From Streptomyces natalensis ATCC 27448 (lineage in GTDB: Bacteria; Actinomycetota; Actinomycetes; Streptomycetales; Streptomycetaceae): a DNA stretch of 64,000 bases. The stretch's first letter is position 1; each line of letters begins with the position of its first letter. The position numbers and the translations under genes were made by a program. The stretch lies in assembly GCF_000935125.1 (NCBI RefSeq), contig NZ_JRKI01000023.1, forward strand, positions 1-64,000. Direction: 5' to 3'. This document shows positions 1-8,687 of the stretch, piece after piece. Under the pieces are notes generated by a model. It did not search any database. It was not told the DNA's origin and saw nothing but the letters and a program-made list of their open reading frames with translations.

Positions 1-28
1 CCCGGCCCGCGGGGCCCGGCTACCCGAC

Positions 29-274
29 TCAGGCGGAGGCAGCCGCCCCGCCGGACCGGCGCTTCCTGAGCCAGACGGCTACCGCTGCCAGCCCCACGGG
101 CGCCGCGACGGCGGCCTTGACGCCCAGCTTCGCGATGAGCCAACCGACCGCCAAGTGCCATCCGGTCCACCAGGCCATGAGCGCCACCAGTCCGGCAACA
201 GCCAGGCCACTTACCGCGGACAGTGCGATGCGCGCCCAACGGCTTAACCGCAGTTCATCGTTCCCTTTACTCAT
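29..274 (-). CDS. small two-segment membrane protein
   Basis: This 81-residue protein has two hydrophobic stretches, roughly residues 14-37 and 42-67, and a short basic tail with the residues RKRR. It is probably a small inner-membrane protein with both ends in the cytoplasm. No enzyme motif is visible and I do not recognise the family. It starts at an ATG with only a weak ribosome site, and codon third positions are GC-rich as in the neighbours. The 197 bases between it and the next gene hold nothing I can name. Confidence 0.6.
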   Translation of the reverse strand: MSKGNDELRLSRWARIALSAVSGLAVAGLVALMAWWTGWHLAVGWLIAKLGVKAAVAAPVGLAAVAVWLRKRRSGGAAASA

Positions 275-471
275 GGGAACAACTATACGAGCGAGTAGTT
301 CCAGGGGCGGGATGCCTGGGCGGCCGTCTCGTCACCTCGCCGGGATGTGAGCGTCAACGACCTTCGTCCGTCGAGTGATTGGGCCTCAGGAGGGTCGGGG
401 ACTGGCACGGTGGCTTCCGCTCCGTTTCCAGCTACCGGGTAGTGCTCTTCCCGAGGCAGCTTTTCCCGAGC

Positions 472-1470
472 TCAGGTGGGCTGCGACGGCAGCCAGCCGT
501 GCTGCACGGCTCGCGCGCCGGCCGCGAAGCGGCTGCGGGCGCCGAGGCGTTCCATCAGGTCGGTCGCGATGCGTCGCGCCGTGCGCTGGGAGACCCCCAG
601 GCGTTTGGCGATGGCCTCGTCCGTGTGGCCCTGTGCCAGCAGGGCGATGGTGGTGGACTCTTGCGGGTTCAGCCCGTGGGAGTCCTTGGGGGCGGTCTCG
701 CCGAGTGGCTGAGCGCAGGACCAGACGCCCTCGAAGAGGGCGCACAGTGCGGTGAGAGTGCCCTGGCTGGTCAGGACGACGGCACCGGTAGCGGTGTCGT
801 CGCTGCTGACGGGGATGACCGCGGTGGAGCCGTCAGTGATGATCATTCGGGTGGGCAGGGCCGGGGTGGTACGGATCTGACCGCCCAGGTCTGTGAGCCA
901 GTTGGCATAGTCGACGGTGGGCTGGTCGTTGCGGACGCTGCTGAGGTAGACGGTGCGTATCCGCACCCCCCGACCCAGCAACTGCTCGTCCAGCGGGCGC
1001 GACGCCTTCATCTGGGCCGCGGGCTGAGCGCCGCCCGGAGCGAACGACATGACCTCGGTGGTCACATCGCGGGTGAGCTTGGCCAGGCGGTCCCGGATCT
1101 GTTCGATGCCGACGAGCTGCTCGACGCCGGGGCTGGAGGCGTCCGGGCGCAGATCCGCGTACTCGGCAATCAGCTGCGCGGCGACGGCGCGCGATGCCTC
1201 CAGGCGCTGCTGTTGTGCGGCCAGGTCCGCCTGTTGGCGGGCCATCAGGATCTCCATGCCGATGTCCGGCGAGACCGCCCTCGGCCTTCCTGACTGCTCG
1301 ATCGACGGCTGCACCAGGGCCAGCTCGCTGAGCAGGTCGAGAGCGTCGCGCACCTCGTCCTCGGGCTTGCCCACCCTGGCGACGAGCTCGGCTACCCCTC
1401 CCTGCGGATCGGCCAGCATCGCGCGGTAGACGGATTCCGCGACTGCGTCGAGTCCCAATACGGTCAGCAA
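472..1470 (-). CDS. TrmB/LuxR-type transcriptional regulator
   Basis: A 332-residue regulator. The first ~65 residues look like a TrmB-like winged helix (ESVYRAML, VAELVARV, ALDLLSELALV). A middle sensing region follows, with FAPGGAQ and a segment resembling the phospholipase-D-like fold often seen in this group. Residues ~268-325 are a LuxR-type helix-turn-helix (LNPQESTTIALLAQGHTDEA, RLGVSQRTARRIATDLMERL). It begins with a TTG, preceded at good spacing by GGGAG. It is transcribed away from a 132-residue unknown protein and lies beside three secreted proteins and a small peptide gene, which it may control. That link is inferred from position only. Confidence 0.85.
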   Translation of the reverse strand: MLTVLGLDAVAESVYRAMLADPQGGVAELVARVGKPEDEVRDALDLLSELALVQPSIEQSGRPRAVSPDIGMEILMARQQADLAAQQQRLEASRAVAAQLIAEYADLRPDASSPGVEQLVGIEQIRDRLAKLTRDVTTEVMSFAPGGAQPAAQMKASRPLDEQLLGRGVRIRTVYLSSVRNDQPTVDYANWLTDLGGQIRTTPALPTRMIITDGSTAVIPVSSDDTATGAVVLTSQGTLTALCALFEGVWSCAQPLGETAPKDSHGLNPQESTTIALLAQGHTDEAIAKRLGVSQRTARRIATDLMERLGARSRFAAGARAVQHGWLPSQPT

Positions 1471-1652
1471 CGCACATCTCCCTCATGCATGCACAACTCC
1501 ACCTCTGAATCGTCTGGATCATGCCATACGGTGCCGATATACGTATGTCCGGTATAAGGAAATAGTGACGCGCTGGACCGAAGTGTCCATGGACGGAAGC
1601 GTCCACATTCCGCTCCTGGAAGGCCAGTTGCCGGTTTGGGACAGTCGGTGCC

Positions 1653-2051
1653 ATGTATCTCATCCACGCCCGCCTGCAGGGGCCGCCCGGCGCCTCCCTC
1701 CCGCTCGAGACGCGGCCCTTGGTCCGTTCCCAGATCCACGACGGCGACGGCGTCGAGCACGTCACCGTCCACCCCGATGCTTTGCCCCACCCGGTGGTCG
1801 GTCTCTACGTACGCGCCGACAGCCTGGCCACCGCGGAATCCCGGGCGGCCCGGCTCTGTCGGCTGCTGCTGGGCTGCGCCGGGTTCGACGGCTGGTCGCT
1901 GCCCCTCGTCGAGGCACCGTTGGTCACGCCCCTCTACGCGTCGTGGTTGTCCGACCCGGGACCCGCCGGTCCGGCGGTGGACGGATGCGGCCAAGGACAT
2001 TTCGGTCCAGCCGAAAACCCTTTCTCCCCCTCTGACCAGCAGCGAAAGTAG
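1653..2051 (+). CDS. conserved hypothetical protein, divergent from regulator
   Basis: The 132-residue product has no signal peptide and no membrane segment. It opens with MYLIHARLQGPPGASLP and has a central part rich in Val, His and Asp (VEHVTVHPDALPHPVVGLYV), then an Ala/Arg-rich helix. Codon use is strongly GC3-biased, supporting a real gene. I have the impression that ~100-130 residue proteins with this opening sit next to LuxR-type regulators in other streptomycetes, but I cannot verify it. Function is unknown. The 182-bp gap to the divergent regulator contains a short palindrome, TGCATGCA, near the regulator's start. Confidence 0.7.
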   Translation: MYLIHARLQGPPGASLPLETRPLVRSQIHDGDGVEHVTVHPDALPHPVVGLYVRADSLATAESRAARLCRLLLGCAGFDGWSLPLVEAPLVTPLYASWLSDPGPAGPAVDGCGQGHFGPAENPFSPSDQQRK

Positions 2052-2158
2052 TTCTTGCCAGCAGGGAACACCGCCCGGCGGGCCACGGACCGGACAGCAT
2101 CACCGCGGGATGCGAACCGGTCGAGGACACCGACCCAACGTCAGAAGAGGGCTTTCCC

Positions 2159-2254
2159 ATGCTTCGTCTCCGTCTCGCCACGGCCGCCGCGGTCGCCACC
2201 ATCGCCGCCTCGGCCGCGACCGCCGCCCCCGGGCAGACCATGGGCTGGTCGTAA
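2159..2254 (+). CDS. putative 31-residue secreted peptide
   Basis: A short reading frame, ATG to TAA, encodes a peptide that is almost all signal sequence: two Arg near the start, a long Ala/Val/Ile core, and a plausible AXA cleavage site (AATAA) leaving only the tail PGQTMGWS. An AGAAGAGGG sequence lies upstream at acceptable spacing. It sits just ahead of the three FG-GAP secreted proteins. It could be a secreted peptide, a remnant of a larger secreted protein, or a chance frame. The remaining bases of the 2052-2440 interval contain nothing recognisable; in particular I do not see the conserved core of the ydaO (c-di-AMP) riboswitch that precedes many rpf genes. Confidence 0.35.
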   Translation: MLRLRLATAAAVATIAASAATAAPGQTMGWS

Positions 2255-2440
2255 CCCCCGGCCTCGGCCCCATCACCCCGGACCGTTCCCAGCCGCTCCC
2301 GGAGGGCGGCCGCAGCAGCCCTGTTGTCCCGGCCGCACATGCTTCGCCACACCCGCAGTACCGAGCCGCACCGGTTAGGCCCGGCAGCTGCCTGCGCCGC
2401 CCGTCACTGCATCCCGCATCGCCACTATTGAGGTTCCGCC

Positions 2441-3640
2441 ATGCCCGAAACACCCCGCGCCACGTCCCGTACGGCCTGGAAGTCCGCCGCCACGGCCGCC
2501 CTGACCCTCGCCGGTCTCACCCTCTCCCTCGTCTCCGCTGCCCCCGCGACAGCTGCCTCCCTCGGCACGTGGGACAAGGTCGCCCAGTGCGAGTCCAGCG
2601 GGAACTGGCAGATCAACACCGGCAACGGCTACTACGGCGGTGTGCAGATCTACCTGCCGACGTGGAACGCCTACGGCGGCCGCGAGTACGCCACTTACCC
2701 GCACCAGGCCACCAAGCAACAGCAGATCCTGATAGCCGAGAAGATCCTCGCCGGGCAGGGTGCGGGCGCCTGGGGAAGCTGCGGGGCGAGCGCCGGACTT
2801 GGTAGTGACCACGCCGACCCCTACCCCACCACCCCGCCCGCGCCTGTCGGCATGGTCCACCTGACGGCCGCGGACTTCACCGGTGACGGCAGGAAGGATC
2901 TGGTCGGCGTCGAATCGGCCACCGGAAAGCTGTGGCTCTACCCCGGCAAGGGCGACGGCACCTTCGGGACCCGCGTCCAGATCGGCACCGGCTGGAACGC
3001 CATGAGCAAGCTCGCCGCCGCCGACTACACCGGCGACGGCAAAGCCGACCTCCTCGCCGTCGAGAACTCCACCGGGAATCTCTTCCTCTACCCGGGCACC
3101 GGCAGCGCGGTCGGCATGAACACCCTGGGTGCCCGGAACCGGATCGGCTCCGGCTGGGGCGGCATGCGGGACCTCACCGCGGTCGACGTGAACAAGGACG
3201 GCAAGCCGGATCTGGTTGGCGTCGACACCAACGGCGCCCTGTGGGCCTACCCGGGGACCGGGTCCCTCGCGGGCAGCAGCACCCTGGGCGGCCGCGTCCA
3301 GATCGGTTCCGGCTGGGGCAGCATGGCCGAGCTCACGAGCCCCGGCGACCTCGACTCGGACGGCAAGGACGACCTGGTCGCCGTCGACCCGGCCGGCGCG
3401 CTGTGGAAGTACCCCGGCACCGGCGCCCTCAACGGCAGCAACACCTTCGGGGGCCGCAACCAGATCGGTTCCGGCTGGAACAGCATGCACCAGCTGGTCG
3501 GCGCCGACTTCAACAACGACGGCAAGGGTGATCTGGACGCCGTCCAGGCACAGGCCGGTTCCACCGGCGGCCTCTACTTCTACCCCGGCAACGGCAGCGG
3601 CGGCCTCGCCGACCGCGCCCGGATCGGCACCGGCTGGTAG
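2441..3640 (+). CDS. secreted Rpf-type transglycosylase with five FG-GAP repeats
   Basis: The 399-residue protein has a Sec signal peptide (cleavage near ATA-AS, residue 39). A resuscitation-promoting-factor-like lysozyme domain covers ~40-115, with WDKVAQCESSGNW containing the expected catalytic Glu51, then NTGNGYYGGVQ and AYGG, and it should cleave peptidoglycan glycan strands outside the cell. After a Pro-rich linker, residues 137-399 form five ~50-residue FG-GAP/VCBS repeats, each with a calcium-binding DxDxDGxxD loop (DFTGDGRKD, DVNKDGKPD, DFNNDGKGD). The repeats probably form a propeller that binds glycans or protein. The last residues, IGTGW, are shared with the next two genes. Part of the repeat DNA is identical to the gene at 5225. 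Confidence 0.9.
   Translation: MPETPRATSRTAWKSAATAALTLAGLTLSLVSAAPATAASLGTWDKVAQCESSGNWQINTGNGYYGGVQIYLPTWNAYGGREYATYPHQATKQQQILIAEKILAGQGAGAWGSCGASAGLGSDHADPYPTTPPAPVGMVHLTAADFTGDGRKDLVGVESATGKLWLYPGKGDGTFGTRVQIGTGWNAMSKLAAADYTGDGKADLLAVENSTGNLFLYPGTGSAVGMNTLGARNRIGSGWGGMRDLTAVDVNKDGKPDLVGVDTNGALWAYPGTGSLAGSSTLGGRVQIGSGWGSMAELTSPGDLDSDGKDDLVAVDPAGALWKYPGTGALNGSNTFGGRNQIGSGWNSMHQLVGADFNNDGKGDLDAVQAQAGSTGGLYFYPGNGSGGLADRARIGTGW
2848..3060 (+). repeat. 213-bp identical repeat, copy 1
   Basis: Every base from 2848 to 3060 matches 6550-6762. The stretch encodes the first FG-GAP repeat and the start of the second in the Rpf-type gene. Outside it the two genes diverge at ordinary homologue levels, so recent gene conversion or duplication is the likely cause. 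Confidence 0.95.
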
Positions 3641-3742
3641 CCGCGCCACCCACCCCGACTTCGCCACACCTTCACCGCTCGCGCGGCAGTCCGCCGCGCC
3701 CGCTTCCGGACTTTCACGCTTTCAGATTTCAGGAGACCCGTC

Positions 3743-5092
3743 ATGTCGACGTTCGCAGCCAAGTTGAAGAAGACCGCCGTCGCCACCCTGGTCGCCGCCG
3801 CGGTCACCGGTCTGGGCATCACCGGACCGGCCGCTGCCCCGGCACATGCGGCCGGCACCTCCGCCGTGGGGGGCGAGATCACCACCGCAGAGGTCATGTC
3901 CCGTGCCCAGTACTGGGTCGACCGCGCCGTTCCGTACAGCCAGTCGGACTACGACCCGGACCCGCAGGGCCGCAATTACCGCCAGGACTGCTCCGGGTTC
4001 GTCTCGATGGCCTGGCACCTGAACACCAGCCTCACCACCTGGACGCTGCCGCAGGTCGCCACCCGGCTGTCCAGCCTGGACGATCTGCAGCCCGGCGACA
4101 TGCTCGACAACATAGACTCCCACGTCGTGCTCTTCGGTGGCTGGGCCGACTCGGGCCGCACCACGGCGAAGGTCTGGGAAGAGGCCCGTCCGGGCACCAC
4201 CGCCCGCGTCAACTCGTCCTATTACACCCGCAGTTACATCAACAACAACGGCTACCGCCCCTACCGCTACACCAAGATCGTGGAGTCCAAGCCGACTCCG
4301 AAGGACGTCGGCATGACCAACCTCACGGGCGGCGACTTCGGCGGTGACGGCAAGGCCGATGTGGTCGCGGTCGAAGCGTCCAGCGGCAAGCTGTTCTACT
4401 ACCCGGGTACCGGCGGTGGCCGGCTCGGCGACCGCGTCCAGGCCGGCACCGGCTGGAACACGATGAGCGAGCTGGCCTCCGGCTACTTCACCGGCTCGGG
4501 CAAGCTGGACCTCGCGGCCGTCGACAACGACGGAGTGCTGTGGATCTACCCGGGCAACGGCAACGGCACCTTCGGCAACCGCATCAAGGCGGGCACCGGC
4601 TGGGACGGCATGCACGACCTGGCGGGCGCCGACCTCAACAAGGACGGCAAGAGCGACCTGGTGGCCGTCGAGTCCTCCACCGGCAAGCTCTACGCCTACC
4701 CGGGCAACGGCAACGGCACCTTCGGCAACCGCGTCCAGATCGGCTCCGGCTGGAACGGCATGGACCAGATCGTCAGCCCCGGCGACATGAACAAGGACGG
4801 CAACGCCGACATCGTGGCCCGTGAGGTTTCCACCGGCAACCTGTACGTCTACCCGGGCACCGGCTCCTTCAACGGCACCAACACCCTTGGCTCCCGTACC
4901 CAGATCGGCTCCGGCTGGGACTCGATGACCAACCTGGTCAGCGGCGACTTCAACGGCGACGGCATCGGCGACGTGGACGCCGTCCAGGCCAAGGTCGGCG
5001 AGACCGGCACCTTCTACAGCTACCCGGGCACCGGCGCCATCAACGGCACCAACACCCTGGGCGCCCGCGTCCAGATCGGCACCGGCTGGTAG
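3743..5092 (+). CDS. secreted NlpC/P60-like protein with five FG-GAP repeats
   Basis: 449 residues. A Sec signal peptide ends near AHA-AG (residue 36). The head (~45-185) has the pattern of an NlpC/P60-type cysteine peptidase or amidase: DCSGFVSMAW places a candidate nucleophile at Cys83, and DSHVVLFGGW a candidate His127. Such enzymes usually cut peptide cross-links in the cell wall. Residues 190-449 are five FG-GAP repeats ending in IGTGW; the second calcium loop is weakened (YFTGSGKLD). The gene begins 102 bp after the Rpf-type gene, with AGGAG ahead of the ATG. Its repeat DNA is more diverged than that shared by the two flanking genes. Confidence 0.85.
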   Translation: MSTFAAKLKKTAVATLVAAAVTGLGITGPAAAPAHAAGTSAVGGEITTAEVMSRAQYWVDRAVPYSQSDYDPDPQGRNYRQDCSGFVSMAWHLNTSLTTWTLPQVATRLSSLDDLQPGDMLDNIDSHVVLFGGWADSGRTTAKVWEEARPGTTARVNSSYYTRSYINNNGYRPYRYTKIVESKPTPKDVGMTNLTGGDFGGDGKADVVAVEASSGKLFYYPGTGGGRLGDRVQAGTGWNTMSELASGYFTGSGKLDLAAVDNDGVLWIYPGNGNGTFGNRIKAGTGWDGMHDLAGADLNKDGKSDLVAVESSTGKLYAYPGNGNGTFGNRVQIGSGWNGMDQIVSPGDMNKDGNADIVAREVSTGNLYVYPGTGSFNGTNTLGSRTQIGSGWDSMTNLVSGDFNGDGIGDVDAVQAKVGETGTFYSYPGTGAINGTNTLGARVQIGTGW

Positions 5093-5224
5093 CCCCGCCG
5101 CAAGGCCCGCGACCGCCGCTCTCCGAAGGGCCGCCACCACCGCACCCACAGCGTGGTGGCGGCCCCGCCTGCTCCCCACCACTCTCCGGGAACCGACCCA
5201 GCCGATGAAAGGACCAGTGCCACC

Positions 5225-7342
5225 ATGGCCCGCCGACACCCCTTCCGCAGGACCCGCACCCGAGGGCGAGGCACCGCGGTGGCGGGCGTGATGGCGCTCG
5301 CCTCCCTGGCCACCAGCGGCCACGCCGTCGCCGAGGCCACTCCCGACGGGACCACTGCCACCTACAACAGCATCACCCGGACAAGCACCGACGGAATGGG
5401 CCTGCAATCGGACAACGGCCGTGAGGCGCGCCGGGTCTCCGCCTTCGAATCCGCCCACCCCGCACTGGGACGGGTCACAACAGCCGACGTCCTCGCCGAC
5501 ACCTCCGGCGCCGGCGCGGGCCGCGACCTCTGCCACCCCACCAACACCGCGGGCGCCCAGGGCTTCTGCTGGTCCACCGAGGACGACAACACCGGCTCCT
5601 GGATCCCGCAAGGGCTCACCGGCTCCGGCGAATTCCCCCGGTCACAGGCCCTGGTCAACGGCCGCAAGGTGCTGATAACCAGTTGGTACGGCGCTTCCGG
5701 GAGCGAGCGGGTCACCCTCGCCGATGTGTCGGACATGGCTCATATCACCTACCGGCACGTTCAGTTGGCCGCCCTCGACGACGCAGGCGACAACTTCGTC
5801 CCGATCACCGGCGGACATGCCCACGCGGTGGTCTGGGCCGGCAGCAAGCTGTACGTGGCGAGCACCGGCAGCCGCATCGACGTCTTCGACCTGAACGAGA
5901 TCTGGAAGATGGACGTCACCACCGACACCTCGTTCGGCATCGACGCGAAGGGCAAGGCCCACGGCGCGGGCCACGGCTACGTCCTGCCACGCGTCGGCAC
6001 CTACACCTCCACGGGCCAGGGCACAGGCTGCGGCGCGTACGCCGGTGTCCCGCAGCGCCCCTGCATCACCGCGGCCTCGCTCGACCTCAGCGGTTCCCAG
6101 CCCTCCCTGGTCACCGCCGAAGGCGACCCGGGCAAGGTCGAGGGGCAGTTCGGCAAGGCCACCGCTCCCGTCGTCCGCTGGCCCATCGACCCGGTCACCG
6201 GCGTCCTCAAGGCCGACGCCGGCGGGCGCGTGCGCGCCCATGAAGCCTTCGCGTCCCCGATGGGCGGTACGCAAGGCATCGCCATGAACAACGGCCGGTT
6301 CGTCATCGCGGGCCCCTGCCCGGAGTTCGTGCCCGCCGAGCACCAGCCGGACCAGAAACACATCCGGAATTTCCCGGGCTGCCTCTATCACGCCCGGCCG
6401 GGCGAGCCCGTACGTCTGGTGACCAGGACCCCCACCAATCCGGAGAACCTCTCCTACTGGCCCGGCACCGACCAGCTCTGGATGGTCACCGAGTCCACCG
6501 GCGAACGCGTCGTCATCAACACGCCCTGGCCCAAGGACCCCGCGCCTGCCGGCATGGTCCACCTGACGGCCGCGGACTTCACCGGTGACGGCAGGAAGGA
6601 TCTGGTCGGCGTCGAATCGGCCACCGGAAAGCTGTGGCTCTACCCCGGCAAGGGCGACGGCACCTTCGGGACCCGCGTCCAGATCGGCACCGGCTGGAAC
6701 GCCATGAGCAAGCTCGCCGCCGCCGACTACACCGGCGACGGCAAAGCCGACCTCCTCGCCGTGGACTCGGCCACCGGCGACCTGTACGTGTATGTGGGAA
6801 CCGGCACTGCGAACGGCATGAACACCCTGGGTACCCGGAACCGGATCGGCACCGGCTGGAGCAGCATGCGCGAGCTGACCGCCATCGACATCAACGACGA
6901 CGGCAGGGCCGACCTCGCGGCCGTCGACATCGACGGCGTGCTCTGGGCGTACCCGGGCGCCGGGTCCCTCGCCGGCGGCAACACTCTCGGCAACCGTGTC
7001 CGGATCGGTACCGGCTGGGACACCATGGCCGAACTCACCAGCCCCGGCGACCTGAACGCCGACGGCAGGGCCGACCTCGTCGCGGTGGACCGCTCCGGTG
7101 CCCTCTGGGCGTATCCGGGCACGGGCTCCCTCAATGCGAGCGACACCCTCGGCAGCCGCACCCGGATCGGTACCGGCTGGGACACCATGCGCCAGCTGGT
7201 CGGCGCCGACTTCAACAACGACGGCAAGGGCGACCTCGAAGCCGTCCAGGCCCCTGCCGGCTCCACCGGAACCCTGTACTTCTACCCGGGCACAGGCAAT
7301 ACGGCCCTGGGGAGCCGCACCCGGACGGGCACGGGGTGGTAG
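5225..7342 (+). CDS. secreted protein of unknown function with five FG-GAP repeats
   Basis: 705 residues, starting at the ATG preceded by GAAAGGA. The Arg-rich N-terminus followed by a hydrophobic stretch and GHAVAEA looks like a signal peptide. The ~400-residue head contains SWIPQGLTGSGEF, HAHAVVWAGSKLYVAST and GTQGIAM, segments suggesting a beta-propeller or secreted-hydrolase-like fold that I cannot assign. Residues 443-705 are the same 263-residue, five-repeat FG-GAP module as in the Rpf-type gene, and the protein ends GTGW. It is the third member of a row of secreted proteins with swapped heads and a shared tail. The role of the head is unknown. Confidence 0.85.
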   Translation: MARRHPFRRTRTRGRGTAVAGVMALASLATSGHAVAEATPDGTTATYNSITRTSTDGMGLQSDNGREARRVSAFESAHPALGRVTTADVLADTSGAGAGRDLCHPTNTAGAQGFCWSTEDDNTGSWIPQGLTGSGEFPRSQALVNGRKVLITSWYGASGSERVTLADVSDMAHITYRHVQLAALDDAGDNFVPITGGHAHAVVWAGSKLYVASTGSRIDVFDLNEIWKMDVTTDTSFGIDAKGKAHGAGHGYVLPRVGTYTSTGQGTGCGAYAGVPQRPCITAASLDLSGSQPSLVTAEGDPGKVEGQFGKATAPVVRWPIDPVTGVLKADAGGRVRAHEAFASPMGGTQGIAMNNGRFVIAGPCPEFVPAEHQPDQKHIRNFPGCLYHARPGEPVRLVTRTPTNPENLSYWPGTDQLWMVTESTGERVVINTPWPKDPAPAGMVHLTAADFTGDGRKDLVGVESATGKLWLYPGKGDGTFGTRVQIGTGWNAMSKLAAADYTGDGKADLLAVDSATGDLYVYVGTGTANGMNTLGTRNRIGTGWSSMRELTAIDINDDGRADLAAVDIDGVLWAYPGAGSLAGGNTLGNRVRIGTGWDTMAELTSPGDLNADGRADLVAVDRSGALWAYPGTGSLNASDTLGSRTRIGTGWDTMRQLVGADFNNDGKGDLEAVQAPAGSTGTLYFYPGTGNTALGSRTRTGTGW
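6550..6762 (+). repeat. 213-bp identical repeat, copy 2
   Basis: Identical to 2848-3060. Here it encodes the first FG-GAP repeat and part of the second in the 705-residue protein. The boundaries fall at single-base mismatches on both sides. Confidence 0.95.
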
Positions 7343-7617
7343 CCGCTGCGTCGGCCATGGGACCTGGGATCCTGCGACCCGGGGTGAGGTGGTGAGCGCG
7401 TTTTGGCAGCGGTTCTCTTTCCGAGCCTGATGTGCGGGTTTCCGCAGGTCAGGCGCGATGTCCGCGTTGTTGAGGCAGGCTTGGGCCGTCTTGTTCGTCC
7501 CAGGTGACGTGGAGCCGGCTGTGAGAAGGGGGCAGGTCCGGCTGCTGTCGCCGCGTAGTGTCTGCGCGGCGGGCGAGGCGTGCGGGCGGCATCCCGGTCC
7601 GTGGCGGATGCGGGCGT

Positions 7618-7737
7618 GACCAGCATGGACCGCCACTTGATGCCATTACCGACCAGGTAGCGGACTGCGTCGAGCATCTGGCGGTGGCAAGAGCCCTCCG
7701 GCCGGCCGCCCCGGCTGTCCATCCACGCCGGCGTTGG
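7618..7737 (-). mobile_element. IS5-type transposase remnant
   Basis: On the minus strand this stretch translates to a piece ending CHRQMLDAVRYLVGNGIKWR, which matches the N-terminal part of IS5-family transposases (RQMLDA.RYLV..G..WR). The expected continuation (MPADFPPW-like) is lost through frameshift, no catalytic DDE region follows, and no terminal repeats were found. The interval 7343-7781 contains no intact gene; beyond this fragment I see nothing in it. It is an old insertion scar between the FG-GAP cluster and the hydrolase gene. Confidence 0.6.
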
Positions 7738-7781
7738 TCGGGACAGCGGGAAGGAGCCGTCCAGACACGACGCAGCAGCCG

Positions 7782-8588
7782 TCAAGACTGTTCGGTGAGG
7801 AAGGCCACCACAGCGTCCACGAACTCCGCCTGCCCTTCGACGTTCGCCATGTGCACCGTGGGCAGGACGGTGAACCGCGCGCCGGGGACGGTCGCGGCGA
7901 GCTCCTTCCCGTGCTCGGCGGACGTGACGGTGTCGTGCTCGCCCGCGATGACCAGTGTCGGGTTGTGGATGAGCGTGGCCGTGCGGCGCAGGTCGTAGTC
8001 GCGCACCGCAGCCCAGCTCCCGGCCACGCCCTCGCGCTGCGTGGCGAGCAGGGTGCGGCGGAAGCCCTCGACAACCTCGTCGTCGCCGTGCAGCATGCGG
8101 GCCGGGAACCAGTTGTGCAGGAACCTCTCCGCGGTGACCTGCATGTCGGGGGCTTCCAGCAGTTCGGCGATCGGTCGATCCCACTGATTCGCCGGCCCGA
8201 GGTACGCGGCGGTGTTGGAGAGCACCAGGCGGTCAACGCGCTCCGGAACGTGGATCCCCAACCACTGCGCGACGATTCCGCCCAGAGACAGGCCCAGCAC
8301 ATGCACCCGCTGCAGGCCCAGGGCATCCAGCAGTTCCACCACGTCGCGCCCCAGTCGGTCCAGGGAATACGGGCCGCTCGGGACATCGGAGGCGCCGTGG
8401 CCGCGCGCGTCGTAGCGCAGCAGCCGGAAGTGCTCGGTCAGAGCCGACACCTGGCCATCCCACATGTGGAGGTCGGTGCCGATGGAGTTCGAGAGCAGCA
8501 GCACCGGCTTGTTCTCGTCACCGTCGAAGCGGTAGACGATGCGAACGCCATCGCCGGTGGTGATGGCGGTACGAGTCTGAGAAGTCAT
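7782..8588 (-). CDS. alpha/beta hydrolase, 3-oxoadipate enol-lactonase-like
   Basis: 268 residues with a complete alpha/beta-hydrolase core: the oxyanion region LLSNSIGTDLHMWDGQ, the motif RYDARGHGASD, the nucleophile elbow GLSLGG with Ser101, an acidic residue near IAGEHDTV and the catalytic His near residue 246 (TVHMANVEG). The pattern is that of PcaD-type enol-lactone hydrolases of aromatic degradation, but no other beta-ketoadipate gene is nearby, so the substrate may differ. It is transcribed divergently from a LysR regulator that probably controls it. Cytoplasmic. Confidence 0.85.
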   Translation of the reverse strand: MTSQTRTAITTGDGVRIVYRFDGDENKPVLLLSNSIGTDLHMWDGQVSALTEHFRLLRYDARGHGASDVPSGPYSLDRLGRDVVELLDALGLQRVHVLGLSLGGIVAQWLGIHVPERVDRLVLSNTAAYLGPANQWDRPIAELLEAPDMQVTAERFLHNWFPARMLHGDDEVVEGFRRTLLATQREGVAGSWAAVRDYDLRRTATLIHNPTLVIAGEHDTVTSAEHGKELAATVPGARFTVLPTVHMANVEGQAEFVDAVVAFLTEQS

Positions 8589-8687
8589 GTCAGCTCCAGT
8601 GATCCAGCGGGTATGCGCTCAGCCTATGAACGCCACCTGCAGAGTTCTATTACAAAGATCGAACGAGCCCTGTAGGTTGCTTGGACA

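Noticed and set aside
2055..2440. c-di-AMP (ydaO) riboswitch before the Rpf-type gene
   Set aside because: Many Streptomyces rpf genes have one, but the conserved riboswitch core could not be recognised here.
3722..5611. Long minus-strand frame opposite the FG-GAP genes
   Set aside because: Its Val/Gly/Ala repeats are the reverse reading of the FG-GAP repeats; no ribosome site and no homology.
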